Positions 18,347 through 28,200 of a stretch of DNA of 64,000 nucleotides are shown piece after piece (position 1 is the first letter of the stretch; the number at the start of each line of letters is the position of its first letter). The DNA comes from Gammaproteobacteria bacterium MedPE. Its GTDB lineage: Bacteria; Pseudomonadota; Gammaproteobacteria; Enterobacterales; Psychrobiaceae. Location of the stretch: the NCBI GenBank assembly GCA_001874365.1, contig MPDF01000001.1, positions 19,224 to 83,223 of the forward strand, in the 5' to 3' direction. A program made the translations under genes and the position numbers. The notes under the pieces were generated by a model that ran no database searches, was not told the origin of the DNA, and saw only the letters and a program-made list of their open reading frames with translations.

Positions 18347-20250
18347 TACGTTTAAGCAGTGCACAATTGGCATTTGGTACCCATGTCATTCTCGATAAAG
18401 CAGATTTTCAAGTGAACGCTAATGAACGCGTTTGTTTGGTTGGAAAAAATGGTACGGGTAAATCAACATTGATGAAAATTGTCGCAAGACAAATGGATTT
18501 AGATGGCGGTGAATTACGTTACAACAATGAGATTGTTGTTGCACGATTAGAACAAGATCCGCCAGAAAAAGCAGAAATGAGCGTGTTTGATTTTGTATCA
18601 TCGGGCATTGCTCATGTTGGTGAACTCATTGCAAAATATCATCATGTACTACTTGAGTTAGAAACAAATTATTCTGACGCGGTTATGGATAAACTTGCGA
18701 AGCTACAAGCTCAAATGGATGACAATGATGCTTGGTTGTTTGAAACTCGCATAAACACAGTACTTGAGCAATTGTCATTACCTGCGGACAAGCAATTGAG
18801 TGAACTATCAGGTGGTTGGTTACGTAAAGCAGCACTGGCTAAAGCATTAGTTCAACAACCTGATGTATTGTTACTTGATGAGCCAACCAATCATTTGGAT
18901 TTAAATGCGATTGCGTGGCTTGAGAAAGTATTACTAGATTTTCGTGGCGCGATTGTATTTATTAGTCATGACAGGGCGTTTATTCGCAGCATGGCAACTC
19001 GTATTATTGATCTTGACCGTGGCAAACTCAGTTCATGGCCTGGGGGATACGAAGAATACCTTGTTGCAAAGGAAGAAGCATTACGTGTCGAGCAAGAGCA
19101 GAATGCGTTGTTTGATAAACGTTTAGCACAAGAAGAAGTCTGGGTCAGGCAGGGTATCAAAGCACGTCGTACTCGTAACGAAGGCCGTGTTCGCGCGCTT
19201 GAACAATTACGTCGTGAACGCAAAGCCCGTACTGAAGTTGTTGGCAAGGCTAAAATGTCATTGGCGAGTACGTCTAAGTCTGGCAAATTGGTATTTGAAA
19301 TTGAAGATATCAGTTATGCGTTTGAGACAAAACAAATTGTTAATAATTTTACTAGCCAAGTGATTCGTGGCGACCGCATCGCATTAATTGGTCCAAATGG
19401 CTGTGGTAAATCAACACTGCTTAAAATGCTATTAGGAACGCTAACGGCACAAAGTGGTGAAATTAAGACGGGAACTTTGCTAGATGTTGCCTATTTTGAC
19501 CAACATCGCGCTGCTCTTGATTTGGATAAAACCGTTCAAGAAAATGTGGGTGATGGTAAGGATGATGTGGAGCATAACGGACGGACGCGTCATGTGTTAG
19601 GTTACTTACAAGACTTTTTATTTTCTCCAGAACGTGCAAGAACACCGGTTCGCGCGTTATCGGGTGGTGAAAAGAATCGCTTGTTACTGGCAAAACTTTT
19701 CCTAAAGCCAAATAATTTACTGGTGCTTGATGAGCCAACCAATGATTTGGATATCGAAACATTAGAACTATTAGAGTCATTGGTGCATCAATATGACGGT
19801 ACGTTATTACTGGTGAGTCATGATCGTGAGTTTATCGATAACACAGTAACGTCTAGTTGGTGGTTTGGTGCGAACGGCAGTATGAGTGAATTTGTGGGTG
19901 GTTTCCAAGATGCCGTCAATCAAGGCGCGTCATTATTTGATCCTGAAGCACACGAAGCCGATATTGTTGCAAAACAACAAGCTCAAACTGATAAAGCTAT
20001 TGAGCAAGCGTCTGTAAAAGCGGCGAAAAAACTGAGCTATAAAGATCAGCGTGAGTTAGAACAATTGCCAGACCGTATGGAATCAATGGAAACTGAAATC
20101 GGTGAAATAGAACGTCAAATGGCTGACAATGGATTCTTCATGAAACCTGCCACTGAAACACAACCAGTGATTGATAAATTGGCGCAGCTTAATGATGAGC
20201 TAGAGCAAGCGCTAGAACGCTGGGAATATTTGGCAAGTTTTGAAGATTAA
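18340..20250 (+). CDS. uup: ABC-F family ATPase Uup
   Basis: Soluble ABC-F protein with tandem nucleotide-binding domains and no membrane segments, acting on ribosomes or branched DNA structures and affecting transposon precise excision in E. coli. 636 residues. Walker A motifs are GKNGTGKSTL (~35) and GPNGCGKSTL (~352); signatures are LSGGWLRKAALAKAL and LSGGEKNRLLLAKLF; Walker B motifs are VLLLDEPTNHLDL and LLVLDEPTNDLDI. The linker region is Arg-rich (RRTRNEGRVRALEQLRRERK). The C-terminal ~80 residues form the coiled coil typical of Uup. Translationally coupled to the preceding gene. Confidence 0.95.
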   Translation: MLIRLSSAQLAFGTHVILDKADFQVNANERVCLVGKNGTGKSTLMKIVARQMDLDGGELRYNNEIVVARLEQDPPEKAEMSVFDFVSSGIAHVGELIAKYHHVLLELETNYSDAVMDKLAKLQAQMDDNDAWLFETRINTVLEQLSLPADKQLSELSGGWLRKAALAKALVQQPDVLLLDEPTNHLDLNAIAWLEKVLLDFRGAIVFISHDRAFIRSMATRIIDLDRGKLSSWPGGYEEYLVAKEEALRVEQEQNALFDKRLAQEEVWVRQGIKARRTRNEGRVRALEQLRRERKARTEVVGKAKMSLASTSKSGKLVFEIEDISYAFETKQIVNNFTSQVIRGDRIALIGPNGCGKSTLLKMLLGTLTAQSGEIKTGTLLDVAYFDQHRAALDLDKTVQENVGDGKDDVEHNGRTRHVLGYLQDFLFSPERARTPVRALSGGEKNRLLLAKLFLKPNNLLVLDEPTNDLDIETLELLESLVHQYDGTLLLVSHDREFIDNTVTSSWWFGANGSMSEFVGGFQDAVNQGASLFDPEAHEADIVAKQQAQTDKAIEQASVKAAKKLSYKDQRELEQLPDRMESMETEIGEIERQMADNGFFMKPATETQPVIDKLAQLNDELEQALERWEYLASFED

Positions 20251-20451
20251 GATGAACCTTTTATCAGGTTGTGAGTCTTTACTAGGTCAATGATGTAATC
20301 GCGGTTTCATGAGCGTTTACAAATAAAAACATAAGTTTAATTGCATCAAGGCTCATTCAAGTGAATAATGCCTTGCATTAAATCGAGAAGTTAGCATACG
20401 ACTACAGCAAATTATTGAATGTTAGGCGTTTTGCAGGTAACAGGAACAATA

Positions 20452-22329
20452 ATGAACAAAAAGTTACAACCTACAGTACTCGCCATCGCACTCGCTGCTA
20501 GTTTTGGCGCCCAAGCTGCCACTGTTTACAAAATTGAAAATATTGATGAATTTTATAAAGTTAATGGCACTATTAACAACAGTCGTAGTGGTTTTGGTGC
20601 GACACTAAATAACAGCGGTGATGTGCTTGGTGGTGCTTCTGGTACTTTCGCACCTTTGCTAAGTGAAGATGACCAAAATACCATTAATAATAACCGTGTT
20701 GATGTGTCCTTAACGCAATTAGCAGCTAATGCGTCTAATAGCAGTATTAATCCGACTCGTGTTGTTAAGTTAATTCCACAGTCTAACAACTCTGTTTTCG
20801 AGTTTGATACCAATAATTTACCTGAATTTATCAAGATATTTGATGAAACTATTACGCGAGACGGTCGAGATGTTTCGACTATAGATTCGTTCGCTTTTGA
20901 TGTGTCAGATACTGGCGTTATTGTGGGAACAACAAGTTCTGCTGCTTATGCTGTTGACGATCCAGATCAGTCAGAAGGTAACAGCGATAAAGACGATCCA
21001 TTCTACGTTTATGACTATTCACAACGTGCAATGATTATTGATAACGGCGTGATAAAGGTATTTACTCCTGAGTTTTCTACTTATGGTGGCCAGAGCGGAA
21101 TTACGGCAATTAATGACAATGGATTAGTTGTCGGTTATGCCAGTGTTGGTCTTGAAAATGACGCAAGAACGCGTATTGACACTGTCTGTCTAGATTCCTA
21201 TAAAGATACCGTTCCGTTACAAGTATGTGCTGCTGGTTTTAGCGATGGTGGTCGTCGAAATACTGCAGTTCAGTATTATTTACACGCCTATAGCTGGGAA
21301 TATAGTAATGGTGAACTGACAAATCCGATAGACTTGGGGATTTTAACATCACCTATTAATGACAACGATGCTGACTCATACAACAGCATCGCTCTTGATG
21401 TAAATAATAATGGTATTGCAGTAGGACGTAGTAAAACGTTTAGAGATCAGAAGAAAGAATTTCGCTATCGATTAGACGTTGCTTCGGTATTTAAAGAAGG
21501 AACTGTTATTGATTTAATGGATCATTCTCAAAAGAATTGGCGTAATTCAAGTGCTAATGCTATCAATGATAATAACTTTGTCGTCGGGTTTGTGGAAAAA
21601 AGCATTGGTGGATTTTACCGAAAGAAATTCTTTATCTATGACGCAACAAGTGAAGATACTGCGTTAACTTTTCCAAATGACTTTTCAAATAATGAATCAG
21701 ATTTTGCATCCAATGCAAAGAGTATTAATGACAAGAGCCAAGTGGTAGGCTCTATCGAAATCGATAGTCAGAAAGTAGATAATGGGCGTCGAACTCACGG
21801 TTTTCTTTATGAACACAGTGATCAATCATTCAATGATATTAATGACTTGCTAACTTGTGAATCGAAAGGATACGTCAAAACGGGTAATGATTGGAAGAAA
21901 TACCAGGTTGAAGCAACAGGCGGTAATGAGCAAAAGATTAGCTATGATGCTGATATAACTGTTGTAGATGCGTCTAAAATTGCAGAAGATGGGACAATCA
22001 TTGCGACAGCATTAGTAACATTACCTCGTGTTAAAACCCGTTGGGTAGATGATAAAGGCAATGAAGTGACATCAACTACTGAAGGTGCTGTTGAAGAATT
22101 AGTAATTGACGCAAACGGCGAACCTGTGTTCGATACAACTGCTAGTGGCGAACCGATTACAGAACAAATTCCGCGTGCGGTTATTCTAAAACCAACCGAG
22201 GGCGAAGCCTGTCAAGTTGTGGAAGAAGATTCGTTAGATTATAAGCAAGAGCGCCAAGGTGCAGGTTTTGGCTTAAGTGCTTTGTTAATTGCAACTGCTG
22301 GATTATTCTTACGTCGTTTTCGTCGATAA
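20452..22329 (+). CDS. DUF3466 family exported protein with C-terminal sorting-like tail
   Basis: A 625-residue envelope protein of unknown function. The chosen start ATG 20452 has CAGGAACAATA as RBS and gives a clean signal peptide (MNKKLQPTVLAIALAASFGAQA); an in-frame start 33 bases upstream would bury it. The body has repeated motifs such as AINDNGLVVGYA, DVNNNGIAVGRS, AINDNNFVVGFV and SINDKSQVVGSI, spaced like blades of a beta-propeller and typical of DUF3466 and HAF-repeat proteins. The C-terminus has a Gly-rich turn, a hydrophobic helix and an RRFRR end, resembling GlyGly-CTERM-type sorting tails. It lies next to rmf, as in related genomes. Confidence 0.85.
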   Translation: MNKKLQPTVLAIALAASFGAQAATVYKIENIDEFYKVNGTINNSRSGFGATLNNSGDVLGGASGTFAPLLSEDDQNTINNNRVDVSLTQLAANASNSSINPTRVVKLIPQSNNSVFEFDTNNLPEFIKIFDETITRDGRDVSTIDSFAFDVSDTGVIVGTTSSAAYAVDDPDQSEGNSDKDDPFYVYDYSQRAMIIDNGVIKVFTPEFSTYGGQSGITAINDNGLVVGYASVGLENDARTRIDTVCLDSYKDTVPLQVCAAGFSDGGRRNTAVQYYLHAYSWEYSNGELTNPIDLGILTSPINDNDADSYNSIALDVNNNGIAVGRSKTFRDQKKEFRYRLDVASVFKEGTVIDLMDHSQKNWRNSSANAINDNNFVVGFVEKSIGGFYRKKFFIYDATSEDTALTFPNDFSNNESDFASNAKSINDKSQVVGSIEIDSQKVDNGRRTHGFLYEHSDQSFNDINDLLTCESKGYVKTGNDWKKYQVEATGGNEQKISYDADITVVDASKIAEDGTIIATALVTLPRVKTRWVDDKGNEVTSTTEGAVEELVIDANGEPVFDTTASGEPITEQIPRAVILKPTEGEACQVVEEDSLDYKQERQGAGFGLSALLIATAGLFLRRFRR

Positions 22330-22354
22330 AATAATTTAATAATAAATTCATATT

Positions 22355-22400
22355 AGGATCATTTACTTAACATATTGTTAGGGAAATGGTCCTTTTTTTT
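22355..22400 (+). terminator. intrinsic terminator after the DUF3466 gene
   Basis: Arms AGGATCATTT and AAATGGTCCT (one G-U pair) around a 19-nt loop, then eight T. Confidence 0.8.
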
Positions 22401-22548
22401 CTTGATCTCACCATAATTTTTGGTTAAAAATAATACCGAAGCATCGAGAGTACCCTCTAATATTAAGCGTTTTTAGATAGCGATTCAGGAAGAATAGCCT
22501 TGATAAAATCACTTAGTAAACGTCAAGAAGTTAGTATTTATCTAATAT

Positions 22549-22576
22549 TTGATCAGTCTTTTATATTCACTATAAA
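22549..22576 (+). promoter_or_regulatory. sigma-70-type promoter candidate for rmf
   Basis: TTGATC and TATAAA separated by 16 bp, 26 bp before the start codon. The implied leader is short and holds the RBS GTGAGGA. Confidence 0.55.
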
Positions 22577-22601
22577 TAGCTGATAAGTGAGGAAAAGTTT
22601 A

Positions 22602-22778
22602 ATGAATAGACAGAAACGGAACCGCAAAGAACGCGCTTTTTCAAAGGGTTATCAAGCAGGATTACACCAATTAAGTAGAGACAATTGTCCTTATCAAAAC
22701 ATCGAACAAAAAGAACAATGGTTAGGAGGCTGGCGTGAAGCATGTGAGCGAAGTGCTGAAGGATTTTATAATCGTTAA
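22602..22778 (+). CDS. rmf: ribosome modulation factor
   Basis: Small basic protein that drives 70S ribosomes into inactive 100S dimers in stationary phase. 58 residues from ATG 22602; the in-frame GTG at 22587 would overlap the RBS and is not used. The sequence MNRQKRNRKERAFSKGYQAG and the block CPYQNIEQKEQWLGGWREA match E. coli RMF closely. It stands alone behind its own promoter. Its original terminator, shared with the convergent S-formylglutathione hydrolase gene, has been split by the second IS element; an IS-borne hairpin with a T run now lies ~45 bp after the stop. Confidence 0.95.
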   Translation: MNRQKRNRKERAFSKGYQAGLHQLSRDNCPYQNIEQKEQWLGGWREACERSAEGFYNR

Positions 22779-22797
22779 CTAGCATTTATTTAAGTCA

Positions 22798-22817
22798 GTA
22801 AAAAAGCACCTTAGGGT
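22798..22817 (+). terminator. left half of the rmf/hydrolase terminator, split by an IS
   Basis: GTAAAAAAGCACC, then TTAGGGT. The right arm (GTGCTTTTTTAC) survives at 24248-24259. Rejoined through the left duplication copy, the arms form a 13-bp stem with a TTAG loop and A/T runs on both sides. Confidence 0.8.
22808..22817. repeat. target-site duplication, left copy (ACCTTAGGGT)
   Basis: Matches ATCTTAGTGT at 24240-24249 in 8 of 10 positions. The left copy keeps the intact palindrome; the right has drifted. Confidence 0.7.
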
Positions 22818-22822
22818 CAATG

Positions 22823-22857
22823 CTAGTCAGTTAAGCTGACTGGCATTTCTTTTTTTA
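22823..22857 (+). terminator. IS-borne terminator at the left (3') end of copy 2
   Basis: Arms AGTCAG and CTGACT (extendable by two pairs) with loop TTAAG, then a T-rich run ending in seven T. Same design as in copy 1; it now terminates rmf transcripts. Confidence 0.75.
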
Positions 22858-24150
22858 TGGGGATATTTACTCGGTTTCGATTTCACACACCGCGAATATT
22901 TCCTATCCTCTTGCCTTATCGGCAACTTAAATAAGCACAATGTTTCTAGTAGGTGATTCCAGTGGGTTGGAATATTTCCTGGACTCATTATTGATACTGA
23001 CGAAAAGTATTGAATGACTGCCATAGAGTAACTCGAAAAACTCAGTTGATTAGGCCATATTCCATCAACCTTAGATGCTGCTATAGTCATCATGCGTCGA
23101 ATTAGATTGTACGCTAACAGTACGCCCCATAACTCTTGTTTTACCATATCAGGTCGCTTGCTTCTTAAGTGATAGGCGCTATTGAGCATCGTTTGCTTCA
23201 TTTCTCGATAGCCCAGTTCAATTTCCCATCGATGGCAATATAAATCGACAATCTCATTGCTAGGAAAGCGTAATCGCTCTGTCATTGACGTTAAAATTCG
23301 ATAACGCTTTCCTTTGATTGTTTTACTGATAAGTCGTGCCTCAATAATCTCAGGTACATCTGGGAAGTTCTTCTGGGCGTGCTTAGTTGCCTTTAATTTG
23401 ATCGTTTTTACCAACACTTGAGATAACTTCATATTGTAAGTCTGGGCGTGCAGGAATAAGCCAATGACGTTGAGAGCCTGTTTGATGCCAACGATTTAAT
23501 AGACCGAGTGAATAATAGCCTTTATCAAACATGGTAAGTGAATTATCTGGCGTACGTTCAATCAATTTCTGGGCTAGTTTCATCTCGTTAGTCTTGTAGT
23601 GGTCGACCTCACTACTAATTAACTGATGACTTGTTAATTCCATATGGCAAACCATACGCAGCTGTGGAAATCCCGTTTCACCATGTTGGTTACTTCCAGA
23701 AGAAAACGCTTCTCTATTGCTTGGCGAATCAGCTGCTCGCCAAACGACACCATCGACTGCTAATAAATTTAGACCACTCCATGTTTCAAAGTTTTGTTGC
23801 TCATACATGGCTTTAGCAGAGACGTTAAAGACTTGTTTAATTGACTCTTCGCTGAGTCGTTGTCTTGCCTGAACTATCGCACTAGGGGCGACAAGTTGGT
23901 TTTTACCTGGGAGCATAATATCGAGTTTAGTTGCAATATTCCAAACAGAATCTTTACGAAACATCGCCATGCCAATCACCGACCACAATACCGCTTCAAG
24001 AGGGAGTCTGCGTTTGCGGACAGTTGTAATCCCTGCCTGCTTAAAGCCTTGTTGTATGATGTCTTCATCAAGAATTTCAGATAGTTTTTCGAAAGTATGA
24101 TAGCGAGTACTTTCGAGAAGTGTATTTTGTAAGGCTTGTTCTATGTTCAC
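22827..24150 (-). pseudogene. IS4-family transposase, frameshifted
   Basis: Two overlapping frames together span a full transposase: residues 1-255 from GTG 24150 to 23383, and the rest ending at 22827. The first frame runs to [15 protein letters not shown] and then stops; the other resumes with [13 protein letters not shown], matching [18 protein letters not shown] of copy 1. A few bases are missing near 23395-23410. The Asp motifs [11 protein letters not shown] and MFDKGYYS are in the first part and YCHRWEIELGYREMK in the second. Like copy 1, the C-terminus ASQLN and the stop lie within the terminal repeat. Confidence 0.9.
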
Positions 24151-24153
24151 AAA

Positions 24154-24186
24154 AAAATCCGCAGTTAGAATCTAACTACGGATTTT
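24154..24186 (-). promoter_or_regulatory. hairpin with T7 run just before the transposase start (copy 2)
   Basis: On the minus strand a ~16-bp stem (AAAATCCGTAGTTAGA with its complement, one G-U) ends in GGATTTTTTT directly abutting the GTG start. Same arrangement as copy 1 although the stem sequence differs, so the structure rather than the sequence is conserved. Confidence 0.7.
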
Positions 24187-24239
24187 CAAATGATCTTTAG
24201 GATCGGTCAACTGATCTATGCCTTAACTGATCAGCATTG

Positions 24240-24249
24240 ATCTTAGTGT
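24240..24249. repeat. target-site duplication, right copy (ATCTTAGTGT)
   Basis: Degenerate copy of 22808-22817, followed by GCTTTTTTAC of the split terminator. Confidence 0.7.
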
Positions 24250-24277
24250 GCTTTTTTACTTTCCGCTATCTAGTAAA

Positions 24278-25126
24278 TTAGCTATTTAAGTATTTAGCAT
24301 GGAAATCGATGTGAGATTCTATAAAGCTCGCAATGAAGAAGTAGCTGTGATTGTAACCATCGCGCATATTAATGGTTGCTTCATAGTTAGCGTCGCCAGC
24401 TGCTGTAATTAAATTGTCCGTTAACAATTCCTCTTCAAGGAAATTATCCTCACTGCCTTGATCGACTAACATCGGTAATTGATTGTTACCTTGCTTGATC
24501 AAGTGGCACGTGTCGTATGGTAGCCATGCATTAAGGTGATCGCCTAAATAATTAAAGAACGCTTTTTGGCCCCAAGGTGTTTCAATTGGATTAACAATTG
24601 GGCTAAATGCCGACACACTTTGATAAGCTGTTGAATTACGTAAAGCAATAACTAACGCGCCATGGCCTCCCATTGAATGGCCAAAAATTGATTTTTTATC
24701 GGTGACCGGTAAACTTTCTTCAATTAACGCTGGCAGCTCTGAGACGACATAGTCATACATATTAAAATGTGTTTTCCACGGCTTCTGAGTGGCGTTCACA
24801 TAAAAACCAGCACCTTGGCCAAAGGCGTAATCATCTTCTAAATCATCAGGTACGTCCTCACCTCGTGGGCTAGTATCAGGCATAACGAGTGCGATGCCGT
24901 GCTTTGCAGCCCATTGTTGTGCGCCTGCTTTCACCGAAAAGTTTTCATCTGTACAGGTAAGGCCCGATAAAAAATACAGAACAGGAACGGGGGTATCTTT
25001 ACTCGCTTGCGGCGGTAAATAAACGGAAAACGTCATCATACAATGATTAACAGCAGATTGATGCTGATATTGATTATGAGAGCCTTCAAAGAGTTTTTGA
25101 GTGGATAATAAATTTAATGTCGACAT
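24278..25126 (-). CDS. fghA: S-formylglutathione hydrolase
   Basis: Serine esterase that hydrolyses S-formylglutathione to formate and glutathione in formaldehyde detoxification. 282 residues from ATG 25126 (MSTLNLLSTQKLFEGSHNQY), the family's usual start and length; an upstream in-frame ATG at 25180 adds 18 residues and is less likely. Motifs are FLSGLTCTDENF, the nucleophile SIFGHSMGGHGALV, the acid in VDQGSEDNFLEEEL, and the His in RDGYNHSYFFIASF. No glutathione-dependent formaldehyde dehydrogenase (adhC) is adjacent, unlike the common arrangement. Convergent with rmf across the IS-split terminator. Confidence 0.93.
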   Translation of the reverse strand: MSTLNLLSTQKLFEGSHNQYQHQSAVNHCMMTFSVYLPPQASKDTPVPVLYFLSGLTCTDENFSVKAGAQQWAAKHGIALVMPDTSPRGEDVPDDLEDDYAFGQGAGFYVNATQKPWKTHFNMYDYVVSELPALIEESLPVTDKKSIFGHSMGGHGALVIALRNSTAYQSVSAFSPIVNPIETPWGQKAFFNYLGDHLNAWLPYDTCHLIKQGNNQLPMLVDQGSEDNFLEEELLTDNLITAAGDANYEATINMRDGYNHSYFFIASFIESHIDFHAKYLNS

Positions 25127-25269
25127 AACGATCTCTATGCAGTCTGATTTGCTCTGCATAATAGCAAAGAATAATGTCAAAGCGGCAGATAAATTAGTTT
25201 TTTACGGCACTTTGCCCTTGTTGCTGATTTTGATAGAATCTATTTTATTTCTTATCAAGTTACATCACT

Positions 25270-28200
25270 TTGTCTGACCAAACACCAGCGACGCAAGACG
25301 CGAGCGAATTATCTAACGATCAAATTATCAACATTATTAAGCAGCAGTCGTATCACTGTACTTTGCTCGATGGTATTAAACTGCGTGCAAGGTTACGTTC
25401 ACTGCGAAAAATTAAGCAATCGGACCGTATTACTAAGACACTTGAAAAAATCAGTGTTGATTGCAGTAAAGCACTCCATCGATATGAGCAACGCGTTGCG
25501 GACGTGCCAACGGTTAATTACCCACCTCAACTGCCGGTTAGCCAGCTGCAAGAGAAAATTGCCAAAGCAATTCGTAATCACCAAGTGGTTATCGTTGCGG
25601 GTGAGACCGGTTCAGGTAAAACGACGCAATTGCCTAAAATTTGTTTAGAAGTAGGGCGTGGTTTAAAAGGAATGATTGGTCATACTCAGCCACGACGCCT
25701 TGCAGCGCGCAGTGTTGCTGAGCGTATTGCTGATGAAATGAATTGTGAACTAGGAGACGCCGTCGGTTTTAGGGTTCGTTTTGCTGATAAGCTCAATGAT
25801 CACAGTTATATAAAACTAATGACGGACGGTATTTTGCTGGCGGAGATTGCCCATGATCCGTTTCTAAATCGCTATGATACTATCATCATTGATGAGGCAC
25901 ATGAACGTAGCTTAAATATTGATTTTCTATTTGGTTATTTAAAACGTATTTTACCAAAGCGTCCTGATCTGAAGGTGGTAATTACATCAGCGACTATCGA
26001 TACTGAACGTTTTTCGAAGCATTTTAGTGATGCGCCTGTCATTGAAGTCAGTGGACGTACTTACCCAGTAGAGCTTCGTTACCACATTGATGATGGTGAC
26101 GAAGATAAAGATCAGTTGCAGTCAATATTCGATGCCGTTGATGAGCTAATGGATGAGGGTGACGGCGATATCTTGATCTTTATGAATGGTGAACGAGAAA
26201 TTCGTGATACCAGTGATGCATTATCTAAACGAAAATTAGCCAATACTGATATTTTGCCGTTATACGCACGCCTAAGTTATAGCGAGCAATCTAAAATATT
26301 TAAAACCAGTCATAAACGTCGCATAGTGCTTGCGACGAATGTTGCTGAAACGTCACTAACAGTGCCGGGTATACGATACGTTATCGACCCAGGCACTGCC
26401 CGTATTAGCCGTTATAGCTATCGTACGAAAGTGCAAAGACTACCCATCGAAAAGATTTCTCAAGCGAGCGCGAATCAGCGTAAGGGTCGTTGTGGTCGTG
26501 TTGCCGATGGCATTTGTATTCGTCTATATAGCGAACAAGATTTCGATGCCCGTTCACCGTTTACAGATCCTGAAATTCTACGGACTAATTTGGCATCGGT
26601 GATTTTACAAATGGTGTCACTGGGATTAGGGCACATTGAAGCCTTTCCGTTTCTTCAGGCGCCGGACAGTCGCAATGTTAATGATGGTATCCGATTACTC
26701 GAAGAAATTGGTGCGTTGTCTAAAGAGCACGATAAGAAAAAACAATATGGTGATGAGCAACTAAGTTTGTCTAAAATTGGTCAGCAGATCAGTAAGCTGC
26801 CAATTGATCCTCGACTTGCGCGAATGGTGATTGAAGCCCAGCGCAATGGCGCGCTGTCTCAATTGTTGATCATCACAGCGGGTTTAAGTCTACAAGATCC
26901 TCGTGAACGTCCGCTTGAACATCAGCAAAAATCAGACAGTTGTCATCAAAAACACTTAGATAAAACATCAGACTTTATCGGCTTTTTAAACCTATGGACT
27001 CACCTTAAAACACAGCAGCAAGCGTTATCGAATTCTCGTTTTCGCAAACTGTGTCGTGAAGAATTTCTCAATTATAATCGCGTGCGCGAATGGCAAGATT
27101 TAGTCGGCCAACTGACTCAAGTACTGCAAGAACAGGGGATTGAAGTCAACGAAAATGACGCTGGTTTTGATCAAATCCACCAGTCAATTTTGGCAGGGTT
27201 ATTGAGTCATATTGGTTTTAAAGAGTCAGATAATGAATTTAGTGGCGCTCGAAATAGCAAGTTCCACGTTTTCCCGGGGTCGGCACTTGCCAAAAAGCCC
27301 CCTAAATGGGTGATGGTTTCTGAATTGGTTGAAACCTCTCGTTTATTTGGCCGCGTTGCTGCCAAAATTGAACCGCAATGGATAGAGCCATTAGCGGGGG
27401 ATTTAGTTAAAAAGAGCTATAGCGAAGCCCACTTTGAGAAGAAACGCGGCCAAGTTGTTGCCTTTGAACAAGTGAGCTTGTTTGGCGTTGTTATCGTTGC
27501 AAAACGTAAAGTGGATTATTCTCCGATTGCCCCGTCGGAGTCTCGTGAGCTATTTATTCGTCAAGGGCTTGTTGAAGGGCAATTAGCATCGAATATTTCA
27601 TTTTATCGTCATAATCTGAATCTGGTTTCACAAGTTGAAGATTTAGAACACAAGTCTCGTCGTCGTGACATTCTCGTTGATGATAATGATTTATATCTGT
27701 TTTATGAAGAAGCATTGCCAAAGCACATTGTTAATGAAGTTCAGCTCAACAGCTGGTGGCGAAAAGACGGTAAAAAAATTGCCAAGTCGCTTGAGTTTAA
27801 TGTCGACCAGTTAATGCGTGATAGTGCTAATGGCGTCAGTAAAAATGACTTTCCTGATACATGGCAGCAGGGGAATTTGACACTGCGCGTGAGCTACAAT
27901 TTTGAACCTGGCCACCTCGATGATGGTGTCAGCATTCATATTCCCATTGAGTTACTTAATCAAATTCAAGCGGTGGACTTTGATTGGCAAGTGAATGGTT
28001 TACGTCAAGAGAAAGTCATCGCGCTTATTAAGTCATTGCCTAAAGCAATTCGCCGTAATTTTGTGCCTGCACCAAACTATGCTGATGCGTGTATGGCGGC
28101 AATGCCAGTGATGGAATCGACTTTAATCGAAGCAATGAGCAAGCAATTATTGCGAATGTCTGGTGTGCGTATTGGCCCTGAGTCATGGGATTTAAATCAG

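Larger units (their letters stand above)
22818..24239 (-). mobile_element. degenerate IS4-family insertion sequence, copy 2
   Basis: Element of 1422 bp. Terminal inverted repeats are CAATGCTAGTCAGTTAAG and, on the other strand, CAATGCTGATCAGTTAAG. The transposase is clearly related to copy 1 but differs at many positions, so these are two members of one lineage rather than recent duplicates. The target duplication has two mismatches and the transposase is frameshifted, indicating an older insertion. Orientation and target type are the same as copy 1. Confidence 0.9.

Noticed and set aside
23383..23432. Possible programmed frameshift (A-rich slippery run) in IS copy 2
   Set aside because: The change needed is +1/-2 rather than -1, residues are missing at the junction, and copy 1 encodes the whole transposase in one frame. 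A decayed gene explains it better.
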